A DNA stretch of 21,742 bases. It comes from an uncultured Clostridia bacterium. Its GTDB lineage: Bacteria; Bacillota; Clostridia; TANB77; CAG-508. The notes under the pieces are model-generated. The model saw only the letters and a program-made list of their open reading frames with translations, ran no database searches and was not told where the DNA came from. The translations under genes were made by a program, and so were the position numbers. Shown here piece by piece: positions 1 through 7,185 of this stretch; positions within the stretch are counted from its first letter, which is position 1, and every line of letters starts with the position of its first letter. Location: positions 1-21,742 of the forward strand of contig CAKPFO010000025.1 in the NCBI GenBank assembly GCA_934153805.1. Direction: 5' to 3'.

Positions 1-96
1 AAGGGTCCCGTCAAATTTATATTAGAATTACTAAATAATTTAGCTCGAACGAGGAGACGGAAAAATATATTATAAAATTGTATGCAAAACTTTTTC
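1..96. other. Left-edge sequence; possible C-terminal tail of a plus-strand gene
   Basis: Plus-strand frame 1 is open from the first base to a TAA at 73-75 and would give a 24-residue tail ending in a run of arginines and lysines. The arginine codons used (CGA, AGG, AGA, CGG) and the locally higher GC content differ from the surrounding genes, so real coding is doubtful. A short GGGTCCCGTC block at 4-13 also faintly resembles the GGGACGG ends of the palindrome near the right edge. The stretch is cut by the window boundary and cannot be resolved from here. Confidence 0.15.
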
Positions 97-1017
97 TTAT
101 TTATTTTCTAAAGATTCTATTATTTTTTCAAAATACTCTGGTAATGGTGCCTCTATTTGCATTTCTTTTCCAGTTATAGGATGACTAAACTCTAGTCTCT
201 TTGCATGCAAACATTGCCCTACTGCACCAAACTCATTCTTTCCATTAGAATATACTGTATCCCCTATTATAGGAAATCCTATTTGTGCTAAATGTACTCT
301 TATTTGATGTGTTCTTCCTGTATCTATTTTAACCTCTAAAAGTGTATATGTTCCGTTTTTAGTAGTGTACCTTTTTAGCACTTTAAAATGAGTTATAGCT
401 TCTTTTCCGTCTTTTACTACCGCCATTTTCTTTCTGTCCTTTGTGCTTCTTCCTATTGGCATATTTATTGTAGCTTCATTTTCTGGAATAGTGCCTCTAA
501 CTAGTGCAATATATGTCTTTTTTACCTTTCTGTCCTTTATTTGTTCACTCATTTTTATATGAGCTAAGTCATTTTTTGCTACAATTAAAAGTCCTGATGT
601 ATCCTTGTCTAATCTGTGTACTATTCCTGGGCGAATTTCTCCGCCTATTCCAGATAAGCTATCTTTGCATATTGCCATTATTGCATTTACTAGAGTTCCA
701 TCTGGATTACCGTTTGCAGGATGTACGACCATTCCCTTTGGTTTATTTACTACTATAATGTCACTGTCTTCGTACATTATTTCTATTGGTATATCTTGAG
801 CTTTTAATTCAATCTCTTTTGGCTTATCTATTTGAATTTCTATTTTATCATTTAATGCTACTTTGTAAGATGCCTTTTGATTTTTACCATTTACCAAAAT
901 TTTTCCTTCTTCTAACAATCTTTTTACTGTCATTCTTGATATTTTTGGCTCTGCCTTACTAATATACAAATCTAGTCTTTCTTTTTCATCATTTTCTACG
1001 ATAATTTCTTTTTTCAT
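97..1017 (-). CDS. rluD: Ribosomal large subunit pseudouridine synthase, RluD/RluA family
   Basis: This enzyme isomerises specific uridines in RNA to pseudouridine, in RluD orthologues at helix 69 of 23S rRNA. The 306-residue length is normal for the family. An S4-type RNA-binding domain covers about residues 14-62 (RMTVKRLLEEGKILVNG). The catalytic domain follows, with the diagnostic HRLDKDTSG motif at 134-142; by family alignment D137 is the catalytic aspartate. The later GRTHQIRVH segment is also characteristic. The ATG lies only 5 nt after the stop codon of the upstream membrane protein gene and has a weak Shine-Dalgarno, so translational coupling and co-transcription from the promoter at 2777-2805 are likely. 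The family is certain; which RluA-family member (RluD, RluB-like YlyB and so on) is an inference. No clear terminator is visible between its stop and the window edge. Confidence 0.93.
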   Translation of the reverse strand: MKKEIIVENDEKERLDLYISKAEPKISRMTVKRLLEEGKILVNGKNQKASYKVALNDKIEIQIDKPKEIELKAQDIPIEIMYEDSDIIVVNKPKGMVVHPANGNPDGTLVNAIMAICKDSLSGIGGEIRPGIVHRLDKDTSGLLIVAKNDLAHIKMSEQIKDRKVKKTYIALVRGTIPENEATINMPIGRSTKDRKKMAVVKDGKEAITHFKVLKRYTTKNGTYTLLEVKIDTGRTHQIRVHLAQIGFPIIGDTVYSNGKNEFGAVGQCLHAKRLEFSHPITGKEMQIEAPLPEYFEKIIESLENK

Positions 1018-1022
1018 TACAA

Positions 1023-2747
1023 TTACACATCTCTTTCATAAATTACGAATTTGCCATCATTATATAATTCTTTATATTTTTCATTTTTTGATATGAACAT
1101 ATTTAGTTTTGAATTTTTAGTTACTATGACATGTGTTATGCCATATTCTTCAAATTTTGTTTCATAATATGTTCCTATTGATGATGTATTTATATAGTCT
1201 GAGAATATGTCTCTTCCTTTATATTCTCCATTTTCATCTTTTGTTCCGTTAAACTCTGGTGCATATAAGTCTGCTCTTGAATCTATAAATACTGGTATTC
1301 CTCTAAATAGTAAGTAACTTCCATAGTTATATTCATTAAACAATTTTATATTTTCTACATCTAAATTTTCTAGCATCCATGTTGCTGCATCTACTGGATA
1401 ACTTGAAGAACTAACAAAGCTATTGTTCATTTTAGGCTTATACATTGAAAATGCAAGTATTATTACAACTGCTAGTGTTATTGTTCTTCCTAGTATTGTG
1501 GTCATAAAGTTTGTAACATTTCTGCAGCCATCACTATCATACTTTTCTACAAGTGATGTTAATAGTTTTGCAAATACAAAACCGCCTATTAATACTAATA
1601 ATGAAATTTGTCTTCTTGACATAAATGACAAATACACAAGTCCTGCTAGCATAAACAAATCACTTAATTTTATTCTTGTATCTGTAAATATTAATATTAT
1701 TAAAAATAGTGCTAATACTATCATTGTTGATTTGTCATTATATAATGTTAATGGTAAATGCTCACTAATGCTTTGTGTAGTATTTCCTTGCATTGTTTTT
1801 ATTAAATATGTGTATGGTGTATCCCCAAGTGGAGTTAGTAATCCTGTAAATGCACATATTACCATTACTAATATTAACCATTTTACGGCTGAATTTTTAG
1901 TTACTTTTATTTTATATGGATTATCTCTTAGTTCTTTAGTTCTTACTTTTATCTTTTCAAATCTTACTTCTTCTTGTGCTACTTCTTCTTTTTTCTCATT
2001 TATTAATTTTTGAATCTTACTTGCTTCTTCTTCGTTTTTAGCTTTTGCTAATTTCTTTTCTAGTGTTTTTACCACATCTTTTTTATTAAATACAATAAAT
2101 CTTTGTAGTAAATTTTTCTCTGCTATTGCTGCAATAATGTATTCTGCTATATATGGTAAAAATAGTACAAAGAAAAATGGCCATACTGCTACGTGTATGT
2201 TTGCAATTGCTATTGAAATTGCAATTATCGCTATTAAATATCTTTTTTTCTTTGTCTCTAAAAAACTTTCTATGCATAGTATTGTTAATACAAATAATAT
2301 AAATGTTACTAGTTGAGCTCTTGCTGCTATATAGTCTCTTAACAAATACAAACATGCCATTGATATAACAAGTGATACTAGTTTATTTTTTGTTAGCTTT
2401 TGGCTAGTATAATATAGTGATATTCCTAGAATGCTTGTCAAGACTACTGTTGATAAATATACAAATAGCATTCCTCCATCTGGCAAACCAGATATTTCTC
2501 CTAAATGATACACTAAATACATTCCTGTATCATATGCCCAATGAGGATATGTGTATGGTAAATCTTCATGCCAAGAAAAGTGATCTTTCATGTCTATTCC
2601 ATTGTTTGTAATTAGTTCCCCTATTTTTATAGTATAATAAGTATCATTTTGTAATGTTCGTGGTGTTAATGAAAAGCAAAAAATAATTATACATACTATT
2701 GCTAATACATTAAATATTATTTTTGTTGTTTTGTCTTGTATTTTCAT
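1023..2747 (-). CDS. Polytopic membrane protein, GT-C-like glycosyltransferase candidate
   Basis: A 574-residue integral membrane protein with about ten or more hydrophobic helices. The first extracytoplasmic loop contains an acidic QNDTYYTIKIGE segment followed by DHFSWHEDLPYTYPHW, the position where GT-C (dolichyl-phosphate-mannose-type) enzymes carry catalytic acidic residues. A highly charged central loop (roughly residues 225-290, rich in K and E) looks like a cytoplasmic coiled coil. The soluble C-terminal part has NEYNYGSYLLFRGIPVFIDSRADLY, a motif seen in uncharacterised GT-C-like proteins. The start chosen is the ATG at 2747: a GGAGGA Shine-Dalgarno (2752-2757) lies just upstream of it and falls inside the four extra codons of the alternative ATG at 2759. 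It has its own strong promoter and leads an operon with rluD. The sugar donor and acceptor cannot be predicted, and a non-enzymatic role is possible. Confidence 0.6.
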   Translation of the reverse strand: MKIQDKTTKIIFNVLAIVCIIIFCFSLTPRTLQNDTYYTIKIGELITNNGIDMKDHFSWHEDLPYTYPHWAYDTGMYLVYHLGEISGLPDGGMLFVYLSTVVLTSILGISLYYTSQKLTKNKLVSLVISMACLYLLRDYIAARAQLVTFILFVLTILCIESFLETKKKRYLIAIIAISIAIANIHVAVWPFFFVLFLPYIAEYIIAAIAEKNLLQRFIVFNKKDVVKTLEKKLAKAKNEEEASKIQKLINEKKEEVAQEEVRFEKIKVRTKELRDNPYKIKVTKNSAVKWLILVMVICAFTGLLTPLGDTPYTYLIKTMQGNTTQSISEHLPLTLYNDKSTMIVLALFLIILIFTDTRIKLSDLFMLAGLVYLSFMSRRQISLLVLIGGFVFAKLLTSLVEKYDSDGCRNVTNFMTTILGRTITLAVVIILAFSMYKPKMNNSFVSSSSYPVDAATWMLENLDVENIKLFNEYNYGSYLLFRGIPVFIDSRADLYAPEFNGTKDENGEYKGRDIFSDYINTSSIGTYYETKFEEYGITHVIVTKNSKLNMFISKNEKYKELYNDGKFVIYERDV

Positions 2748-2776
2748 ATATTCCTCCATAATTTTTCTTTTTTCGT

Positions 2777-2805
2777 ATTATATACTAAAACACCCTGTTT
2801 ATCAA
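2777..2805 (-). promoter_or_regulatory. Sigma-A-type promoter for the GT-C/rluD operon
   Basis: Read on the minus strand: -35 TTGATA (2800-2805), 17-bp spacer, -10 TATAAT (2777-2782). The start point should fall near 2770, giving a leader of about 20 nt before the GT-C start codon. The -35 box sits in the loop of the hairpin at 2787-2812, so promoter and upstream terminator share sequence. Confidence 0.75.
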
Positions 2806-2812
2806 GGTGTTT
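2787..2812 (-). terminator. Weak hairpin terminator after the WG-repeat gene
   Basis: Inverted repeat AAAACACC (2787-2794) and GGTGTTT (2806-2812) lies 6 bp beyond the stop codon of the WG-repeat gene. On the minus strand the stem ends in TTTT and then AGTATATAAT, so the U-tract is short and read-through is plausible. Confidence 0.45.
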
Positions 2813-2817
2813 GTATT

Positions 2818-4557
2818 TTAGATTTCATCAGTATAGTATTCAAATCCATATCCAAAATTCAATTTACAATATTTGTTTATAAATTCCGGTTCATTCCAGT
2901 CAATTTTATAGGTTGGTTCTTTTATAACTTGTCCTTCTTTATTTACAACTCCCCATTTTCCGTTTATTTTTATTCCAGCATATCCATATTTGCTATACTC
3001 TGTTACCATGTCATATTTGGCTTGCACTATTTCTTTTCCATTTGCATCTACAAATCCCCACTTGCCATCTTTTGAATATGCAAATAATGTGTTTTCTTTA
3101 AATATTTCTTTGTTTGATATTATATTTCCATTATTGTCTAAATATTTCATATCATTTGAAGATAATAGTTTTATATAGTCACTATTTGTATATATAGTAG
3201 CATCTTTTATTGTGGTAGTTTTTTGTGCATTGCTATTATAAATCTCTATTGTATTTGAACTAGATATTATTGCTTGCATAGCATTTTTATCTTTTACTCT
3301 TTGTATAATGTCGTAAGAAAAACTAATAACTTGTTTTCCTTCATCATTTAGAACGCCTACTTTTCCGTCACTTGTTGCTATAAAAAATTTTCCAAATGCG
3401 TATTCTATATATTGATAATTATTTTTTATTAAAATATTTCCTTCTTTATTTATTACTCCAAATTTTTCATCATTATCTACTGTAATAATATAATTTTCAT
3501 TAGATGTATCTATTAAACTTTCATATTTTGGATTTTCTTGTTTGTTTCCACTTAAGTCAAATGTTTCTGTATCTTCACCTTTTTTGGCTGTTAAAATATT
3601 TTGGGCACAATATATATAATCATACTCTGTAGGTAATATTTGCTTTCCTTCAATATTTATTATTCCTTGTTTAGAATTCTTTTCTACTACAAAAAGTTTA
3701 TCTGTTTTGTTATATTCAATTTCGTCATAAGTACAATCTATTACTAATTTTTTATTTTTTGCTATTCCATATTGTCCATTTTTTGATACTAGTAAATACA
3801 CATTTTTATCATCTTCTATGTCTGTGACTCTGTCTATTTCGTTATATTCTGCATTTAGCAATAATTTACCGTCTTTGTTTATATATCCATATCTATATCC
3901 ATCTTGAGTTTTTGTTTGTACAATATACCCAGAATCCATATATTCAGCCTCATTTGTGTAATATCCATCAGCTTTTATTTCATCATATTGTGGCTTTACT
4001 ATTTGTTTTCCCTTTATATTTATTAGTCCATATTTTCCCTCTTGCTTTACTAGTAAAGTTCCCTCTTTATATTCTAAACTTTTTATCTCTTCATATATTG
4101 ATTTTGTTATTTTCTTGCCGTTAAAATCCATTACTCCATATTTTCCATTTTCTTTATATTGTAATACACTTTTTTCAAAAGGAATATCTGATGTTGATTC
4201 TTCGCATATTAGCGGTAACACTTGCTCATATTCAGTAAATATTTCTTCATTTTTCTCGTTTAATACTTTTGTCTTATACTCTCCAGTTGTAGAATCATAA
4301 TCATAATAGCAGAAGAATATTGGCTTTGAAGGATTAGGTATATTTATTACTGTATATTCTGGTTGTATCATTATATTTCCTTCAGCATCTATTACTCCAT
4401 ATTTTTCATTTTTATATAATTTAAAATAGCTATATTTTTCTACTTTTTCCAGCTCATATTTACTTCCAGAATTATTTAATATAACTGCTACTCCTGCAAT
4501 TATTGCAATTATTAAAATTGCTACAATTATTAATACTTTACTTTTAACTTTTTTCAT
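2818..4557 (-). CDS. Membrane-anchored WG-repeat protein
   Basis: A 579-residue protein with a lysine-rich start, one hydrophobic segment at about residues 8-27 (uncleaved anchor or signal peptide) and an extracytoplasmic body made of about ten WG-type repeats. These include NEKYGVIDAEGNIMIQPEY, EGKYGLINIKGKQIVKPQY, DGKWGFVDANGKEIVQAKY and NGKWGVVNKEGQVIKEPTY. Such repeats form a beta-rich fold and are common in clostridial and Bacteroidetes proteins; their function is largely unknown, with binding to cell-surface ligands or partner proteins usually proposed. It begins 14 nt after the stop codon of the CNNM transporter gene, so the two are almost certainly co-transcribed. The Shine-Dalgarno is AAAGG, 11 nt upstream of the ATG. 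The family assignment is firm from the repeats; the role is not known. Confidence 0.85.
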   Translation of the reverse strand: MKKVKSKVLIIVAILIIAIIAGVAVILNNSGSKYELEKVEKYSYFKLYKNEKYGVIDAEGNIMIQPEYTVINIPNPSKPIFFCYYDYDSTTGEYKTKVLNEKNEEIFTEYEQVLPLICEESTSDIPFEKSVLQYKENGKYGVMDFNGKKITKSIYEEIKSLEYKEGTLLVKQEGKYGLINIKGKQIVKPQYDEIKADGYYTNEAEYMDSGYIVQTKTQDGYRYGYINKDGKLLLNAEYNEIDRVTDIEDDKNVYLLVSKNGQYGIAKNKKLVIDCTYDEIEYNKTDKLFVVEKNSKQGIINIEGKQILPTEYDYIYCAQNILTAKKGEDTETFDLSGNKQENPKYESLIDTSNENYIITVDNDEKFGVINKEGNILIKNNYQYIEYAFGKFFIATSDGKVGVLNDEGKQVISFSYDIIQRVKDKNAMQAIISSSNTIEIYNSNAQKTTTIKDATIYTNSDYIKLLSSNDMKYLDNNGNIISNKEIFKENTLFAYSKDGKWGFVDANGKEIVQAKYDMVTEYSKYGYAGIKINGKWGVVNKEGQVIKEPTYKIDWNEPEFINKYCKLNFGYGFEYYTDEI

Positions 4558-4571
4558 ATGCTATTACCTTT

Positions 4572-5858
4572 CTATACTTTGCATGCTTTTACCCAAAGTA
4601 TCCTTTTATCTTCATATTTTTCTATTTTATATATTACGTTTTCGGTTTCTATTGTCGGATTTTCATTGTCTTCTGGAACTCTTCCTAAAATTTCCAAAAG
4701 GTAACCAGATAAAGTTTCATAATCTCCTTCTGGCACGTCTACATTTAAAATCTTTTTTAAATCATATATAGAAACACTTCCATTTATTATAAATGTGTTA
4801 TCATCTACCTTTTGGAATTCATATTCTATATCATCATACTCATCAAATATATTTCCAACTATTTCTTCTAACAAGTCTTCCATTGTTACAAGTCCAGCAG
4901 TTCCACCATATTCATCTATGACTATTGCCATTTGCATTTTATTTTTTTGTAAATCTTTAAACAGTTCATTTATAGGCTTATTTTCAGAAACAAAGTATGC
5001 TTCTCTCATTATACTTTTTACTTTTATTTGCTTTTTAGTTCTATAGTATTTAAGTAAATCTTTTATAAATAATATTCCTTTTATATCGTCTATAGTGTCT
5101 TCATATATTGGTATTCTACTATATTTATAATCATCTAGCTCTTTTAAATTTTCTTCTATATCAGAGTTTATATCTATAGCAAATATGTCTGTTCTATGTG
5201 TCATTACCTCTGAAACACTAATATCATTAAATTCGAATATATTATTTATCATTTCTTTTTCTTCTAGCTCTATTGTTCCTTTTTCTTCCCCTTCATCTAT
5301 TAACATTTTTATTTCTTCTTCTGTAACTATCTCTTCGTCATTTTCTGAAATTCCAAATAATTTTGATATCACATTTGTCGACGCTGTAAGAATTTTCACA
5401 AAAGGAGCCGTTAATATAGAAATTGCTCTTATTGTTCCAATTGAGTAATATGCAATTTTTTCATAGTATTTCATTGCTATTCTTTTTGGCACGAGTTCTC
5501 CAAAAACAAGTGTAAAGAAAGATAAAATAATGGTTATAATTATTATTGAAATTCCTTTAAAAATATCTACACTTATAAATGGAAACAAACTGTTTAATTT
5601 TGGTGCTAACATATTTGCAAATGTGTCTGACGCAAATGCACTAGACAAAAAGCCTGCTAAAGTTATTCCTATTTGAATTGTTGCTAAAAACTTACTTGGA
5701 TTTTTTAACATTTTTTCAATTTGCCTAGCCTTTTTATTTCCTTCTTTTGCTTGCTTTTCTATTTTAGCATCATTTAAAGAAATAAAAGCTATCTCTGTGG
5801 CAGCAAAATAAGCATTTAATAAAATTAGTACAAGCAATACTGTTAACTGAAAAATCAT
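4572..5858 (-). CDS. CNNM/CBS/CorC_HlyC-domain transporter (hemolysin C family, Mg efflux-type)
   Basis: A 428-residue inner-membrane protein with the full architecture of the CorC/PaeA/MpfA group. There is an N-terminal CNNM (DUF21) membrane domain at about residues 1-190 with ATEIAFISLN and the conserved LVFGELVPKRIAMKY segment. Tandem CBS domains follow at about 200-330 (VMTHRTDIFAID, then MREAYFVSENKPINELF and VIDEYGGTAGLVTMEDLLEEIVG). A C-terminal CorC_HlyC domain covers about 345-425. Characterised relatives export Mg2+ or are needed for Mg tolerance; the old hemolysin label is historical. The ATG is preceded by AGAGGAAG at good spacing. A promoter at 5989-6017 precedes it, and the WG-repeat gene follows in the same operon. 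No M-box or other Mg-riboswitch-like leader is visible. Confidence 0.9.
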   Translation of the reverse strand: MIFQLTVLLVLILLNAYFAATEIAFISLNDAKIEKQAKEGNKKARQIEKMLKNPSKFLATIQIGITLAGFLSSAFASDTFANMLAPKLNSLFPFISVDIFKGISIIIITIILSFFTLVFGELVPKRIAMKYYEKIAYYSIGTIRAISILTAPFVKILTASTNVISKLFGISENDEEIVTEEEIKMLIDEGEEKGTIELEEKEMINNIFEFNDISVSEVMTHRTDIFAIDINSDIEENLKELDDYKYSRIPIYEDTIDDIKGILFIKDLLKYYRTKKQIKVKSIMREAYFVSENKPINELFKDLQKNKMQMAIVIDEYGGTAGLVTMEDLLEEIVGNIFDEYDDIEYEFQKVDDNTFIINGSVSIYDLKKILNVDVPEGDYETLSGYLLEILGRVPEDNENPTIETENVIYKIEKYEDKRILWVKACKV

Positions 5859-5988
5859 TTTTTGTTCTTCCTCTCTTTTATACTATTCTATCCGTATTTT
5901 GCTGCTTTTATTATATATTTCTTTATATGAATTTTAAAATGTTCCTTAATGTAAATTTTATAACAAATATTTTTTATTTTATGCATAG

Positions 5989-6017
5989 ATTTTATCATAT
6001 AAGTTTTTGAAAATCAA
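5989..6017 (-). promoter_or_regulatory. Sigma-A-type promoter for the CNNM/WG operon
   Basis: Minus strand: -35 TTGATT (6012-6017), 17-bp spacer, -10 TAAAAT (5989-5994). It lies downstream of the terminator hairpin at 6044-6066, so the CNNM operon need not depend on the upstream promoter at 6116-6144. The predicted leader is about 120 nt of AT-rich sequence in which I see no strong structure. Confidence 0.55.
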
Positions 6018-6036
6018 TTAATTTATTGAGTTAATT

Positions 6037-6109
6037 AAAAAACGAGTAGTTCGCGAAGAACTACTCTTAATCTTCTTAATGCCGATGTGAAAATCACATA
6101 GCTTAATTT
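6037..6109 (-). ncRNA. Putative small RNA of about 73 nt, unknown family
   Basis: A complete transcription unit without a reading frame lies between the sortase and CNNM genes. A consensus promoter (6116-6144) predicts a start near 6109. The RNA would contain hairpin I at 6085-6099 (6-bp stem ATGTGA/TCACAT, 3-nt loop), a purine-rich single strand (AAGAAGATTAAG), and hairpin II at 6044-6066 with a perfect 9-bp stem followed by TTTTTT, a textbook intrinsic terminator. The only ATG is followed directly by TGA, so no peptide is encoded. Alternatively it could be a short leader with an attenuator upstream of the CNNM gene, although that gene has its own promoter downstream. I do not recognise an Rfam family. 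Confidence 0.45.
6044..6066 (-). terminator. Strong intrinsic terminator of the putative small RNA
   Basis: Perfect 9-bp stem GAGTAGTTC (6044-6052) / GAACTACTC (6058-6066) with a 5-nt loop. On the minus strand it is followed by GTTTTTTAATT. Since the sortase gene has its own palindrome at 6168-6193 and a promoter lies in between, this terminator belongs to the short transcript. Confidence 0.8.
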
Positions 6110-6115
6110 GATTAG

Positions 6116-6144
6116 ATTATACTATCTAATATGGTTAAAGTCAA
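6116..6144 (-). promoter_or_regulatory. Consensus sigma-A promoter of the putative small RNA
   Basis: Minus strand: -35 TTGACT (6139-6144), 17-bp spacer, -10 TATAAT (6116-6121). One of the best promoter matches in the window, yet the first terminator lies only about 65 nt past the predicted start site. Confidence 0.75.
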
Positions 6145-6167
6145 CAAAAATATACATATTAAAATGC

Positions 6168-6193
6168 ACAAGGTTCAAAATTTTGAACCTTGT
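6168..6193. terminator. 26-bp perfect palindrome after the sortase gene
   Basis: A perfect 26-bp palindrome (core CAAGGTTC...GAACCTTG) begins 14 bp past the sortase stop codon and probably ends its transcript. On the plus strand it is followed by TTTTT (GTTTTTTG with the last palindrome bases). On the minus strand, where the sortase lies, only GCATTTTAAT follows, so efficiency in the sense direction is uncertain. Confidence 0.55.
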
Positions 6194-6207
6194 TTTTTGT
6201 GGTTTAC

Positions 6208-6858
6208 TTAAGTTTCTTTAGCGATAATGCATCTTCTGTATTCTCGCATATTTTCTATACAAGTAATTAGAGTGATTCTATTTTCATTTGTATTTTCAAT
6301 ATCTGACCAATCTGTTTCTTTAATAATTTTATTCATTTGTACTTTATACTTTTTTGTTCCAAATTGTGTTTCATATATAATAACATCACCTATTTCTAGA
6401 TTTTTAATTTCTTGAAAAAAACTACATCTATACCCTCTATTATGAGCCGCTAGACATACATTTCCATCCCACATTGAACTCCCATTAAAATGTCCGACTC
6501 CTCTTTTTAAGACCTCTGAAGTTGTCCCCTCTATAATTGGTGCATCAAGATTTAATTTTGGTATTTTTATTCTCCAATTGTTAGATTTGTATTGAATTCC
6601 AACTATTTCTTGTACATTGTTAACATTGTTTTGCTCACTTATACTCGATATAATATTTTCATTATTATTACATTTAATAATACTATTGTTATTAGTTTCA
6701 ACTGGATTTACTTTACTTAGACTTAGAATAAAATTAGAATTTATCTGCTTTTTTTGGCAAGAATTCCATATTAGAATCAAATTAATAGATATGTATATTA
6801 TTAGTATAGAAATTAAAATCGTTGTAAATATTATTATTCTTTTGTTATTCTTAATCAT
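6208..6858 (-). CDS. Sortase family transpeptidase (class D-like)
   Basis: Sortases are membrane-bound cysteine transpeptidases that cleave a C-terminal sorting signal and join surface proteins to peptidoglycan or to pilin subunits. The 216-residue protein has an N-terminal membrane anchor (about residues 8-30), a variable linker, and a catalytic domain from about residue 95. The triad is visible: H139 in LAAHNRG, C200 in TLITC and R209 in REYRRC. Length and motif order fit class D-type sortases of Bacillota; the subclass is an inference. The Shine-Dalgarno GGGAGTGAGG precedes the ATG. It is monocistronic. No protein with an LPXTG-like sorting signal is encoded in this window, so its substrates are elsewhere. 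A 14-bp palindrome (6940-6953) lies upstream and may be an operator. Confidence 0.9.
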   Translation of the reverse strand: MIKNNKRIIIFTTILISILIIYISINLILIWNSCQKKQINSNFILSLSKVNPVETNNNSIIKCNNNENIISSISEQNNVNNVQEIVGIQYKSNNWRIKIPKLNLDAPIIEGTTSEVLKRGVGHFNGSSMWDGNVCLAAHNRGYRCSFFQEIKNLEIGDVIIYETQFGTKKYKVQMNKIIKETDWSDIENTNENRITLITCIENMREYRRCIIAKET

Positions 6859-6939
6859 ACATAGACCTCACTCCCTTTTTTTGAAATACGTTTTTCTTTA
6901 GTACGTTTAAATATAACTAGAAAGAATGGTATGAACTTT

Positions 6940-6953
6940 GCAAAGCGCTTTGC
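6940..6953. promoter_or_regulatory. 14-bp palindrome upstream of the sortase gene, possible operator
   Basis: Perfect palindrome GCAAAGCGCTTTGC, about 82 bp upstream of the sortase ATG and notably GC-rich for its surroundings. It is isolated, with no U-tract on either side, so an operator fits better than a terminator. The rest of the 327-bp gap at 6859-7185 is AT-rich with no other feature I can support beyond the kinase terminator. Confidence 0.35.
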
Positions 6954-7132
6954 TTATTCTTATGTTAACATCTTTCCTTTAATTTGTAAACAAAATTATT
7001 TCTTATAAATTCTACATATTATTCTATTTTAATTTGTATTTATTTATAATATTTTTCTAATCTGCACATTCTGATACATGTTTTTTTGTTATTGTGAATT
7101 TTGCTGTCAAAAAGTTTTTTATATTATCAAAC

Positions 7133-7170
7133 AAAAAAACATAGACCATTATATTTTAGTCTATGTTTTT
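7133..7170 (-). terminator. Terminator of the two-component operon
   Basis: Stem AAAAACATAGAC (7135-7146) / GTCTATGTTTTT (7159-7170) begins 15 bp past the histidine kinase stop codon. On the minus strand it ends in a run of seven T residues. The symmetric A and T flanks would let it work in both directions. Confidence 0.85.
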
Positions 7171-7185
7171 ATAAATTAATTCTTT

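Noticed and set aside
1..96. tRNA fragment suggested by CGTTCGAGC on the minus strand
   Set aside because: The flanking bases do not form a T-arm or acceptor stem.
1423..2013. Plus-strand open frame of 196 codons
   Set aside because: It is antisense to the GT-C-like membrane protein, is rich in I, S and F as expected from a mirrored AT-rich gene, and has no Shine-Dalgarno.
5860..6207. M-box Mg riboswitch ahead of the CNNM transporter
   Set aside because: The leader lacks the conserved M-box helices, and the structured part before the terminator is only about 40 nt, too short for that class.
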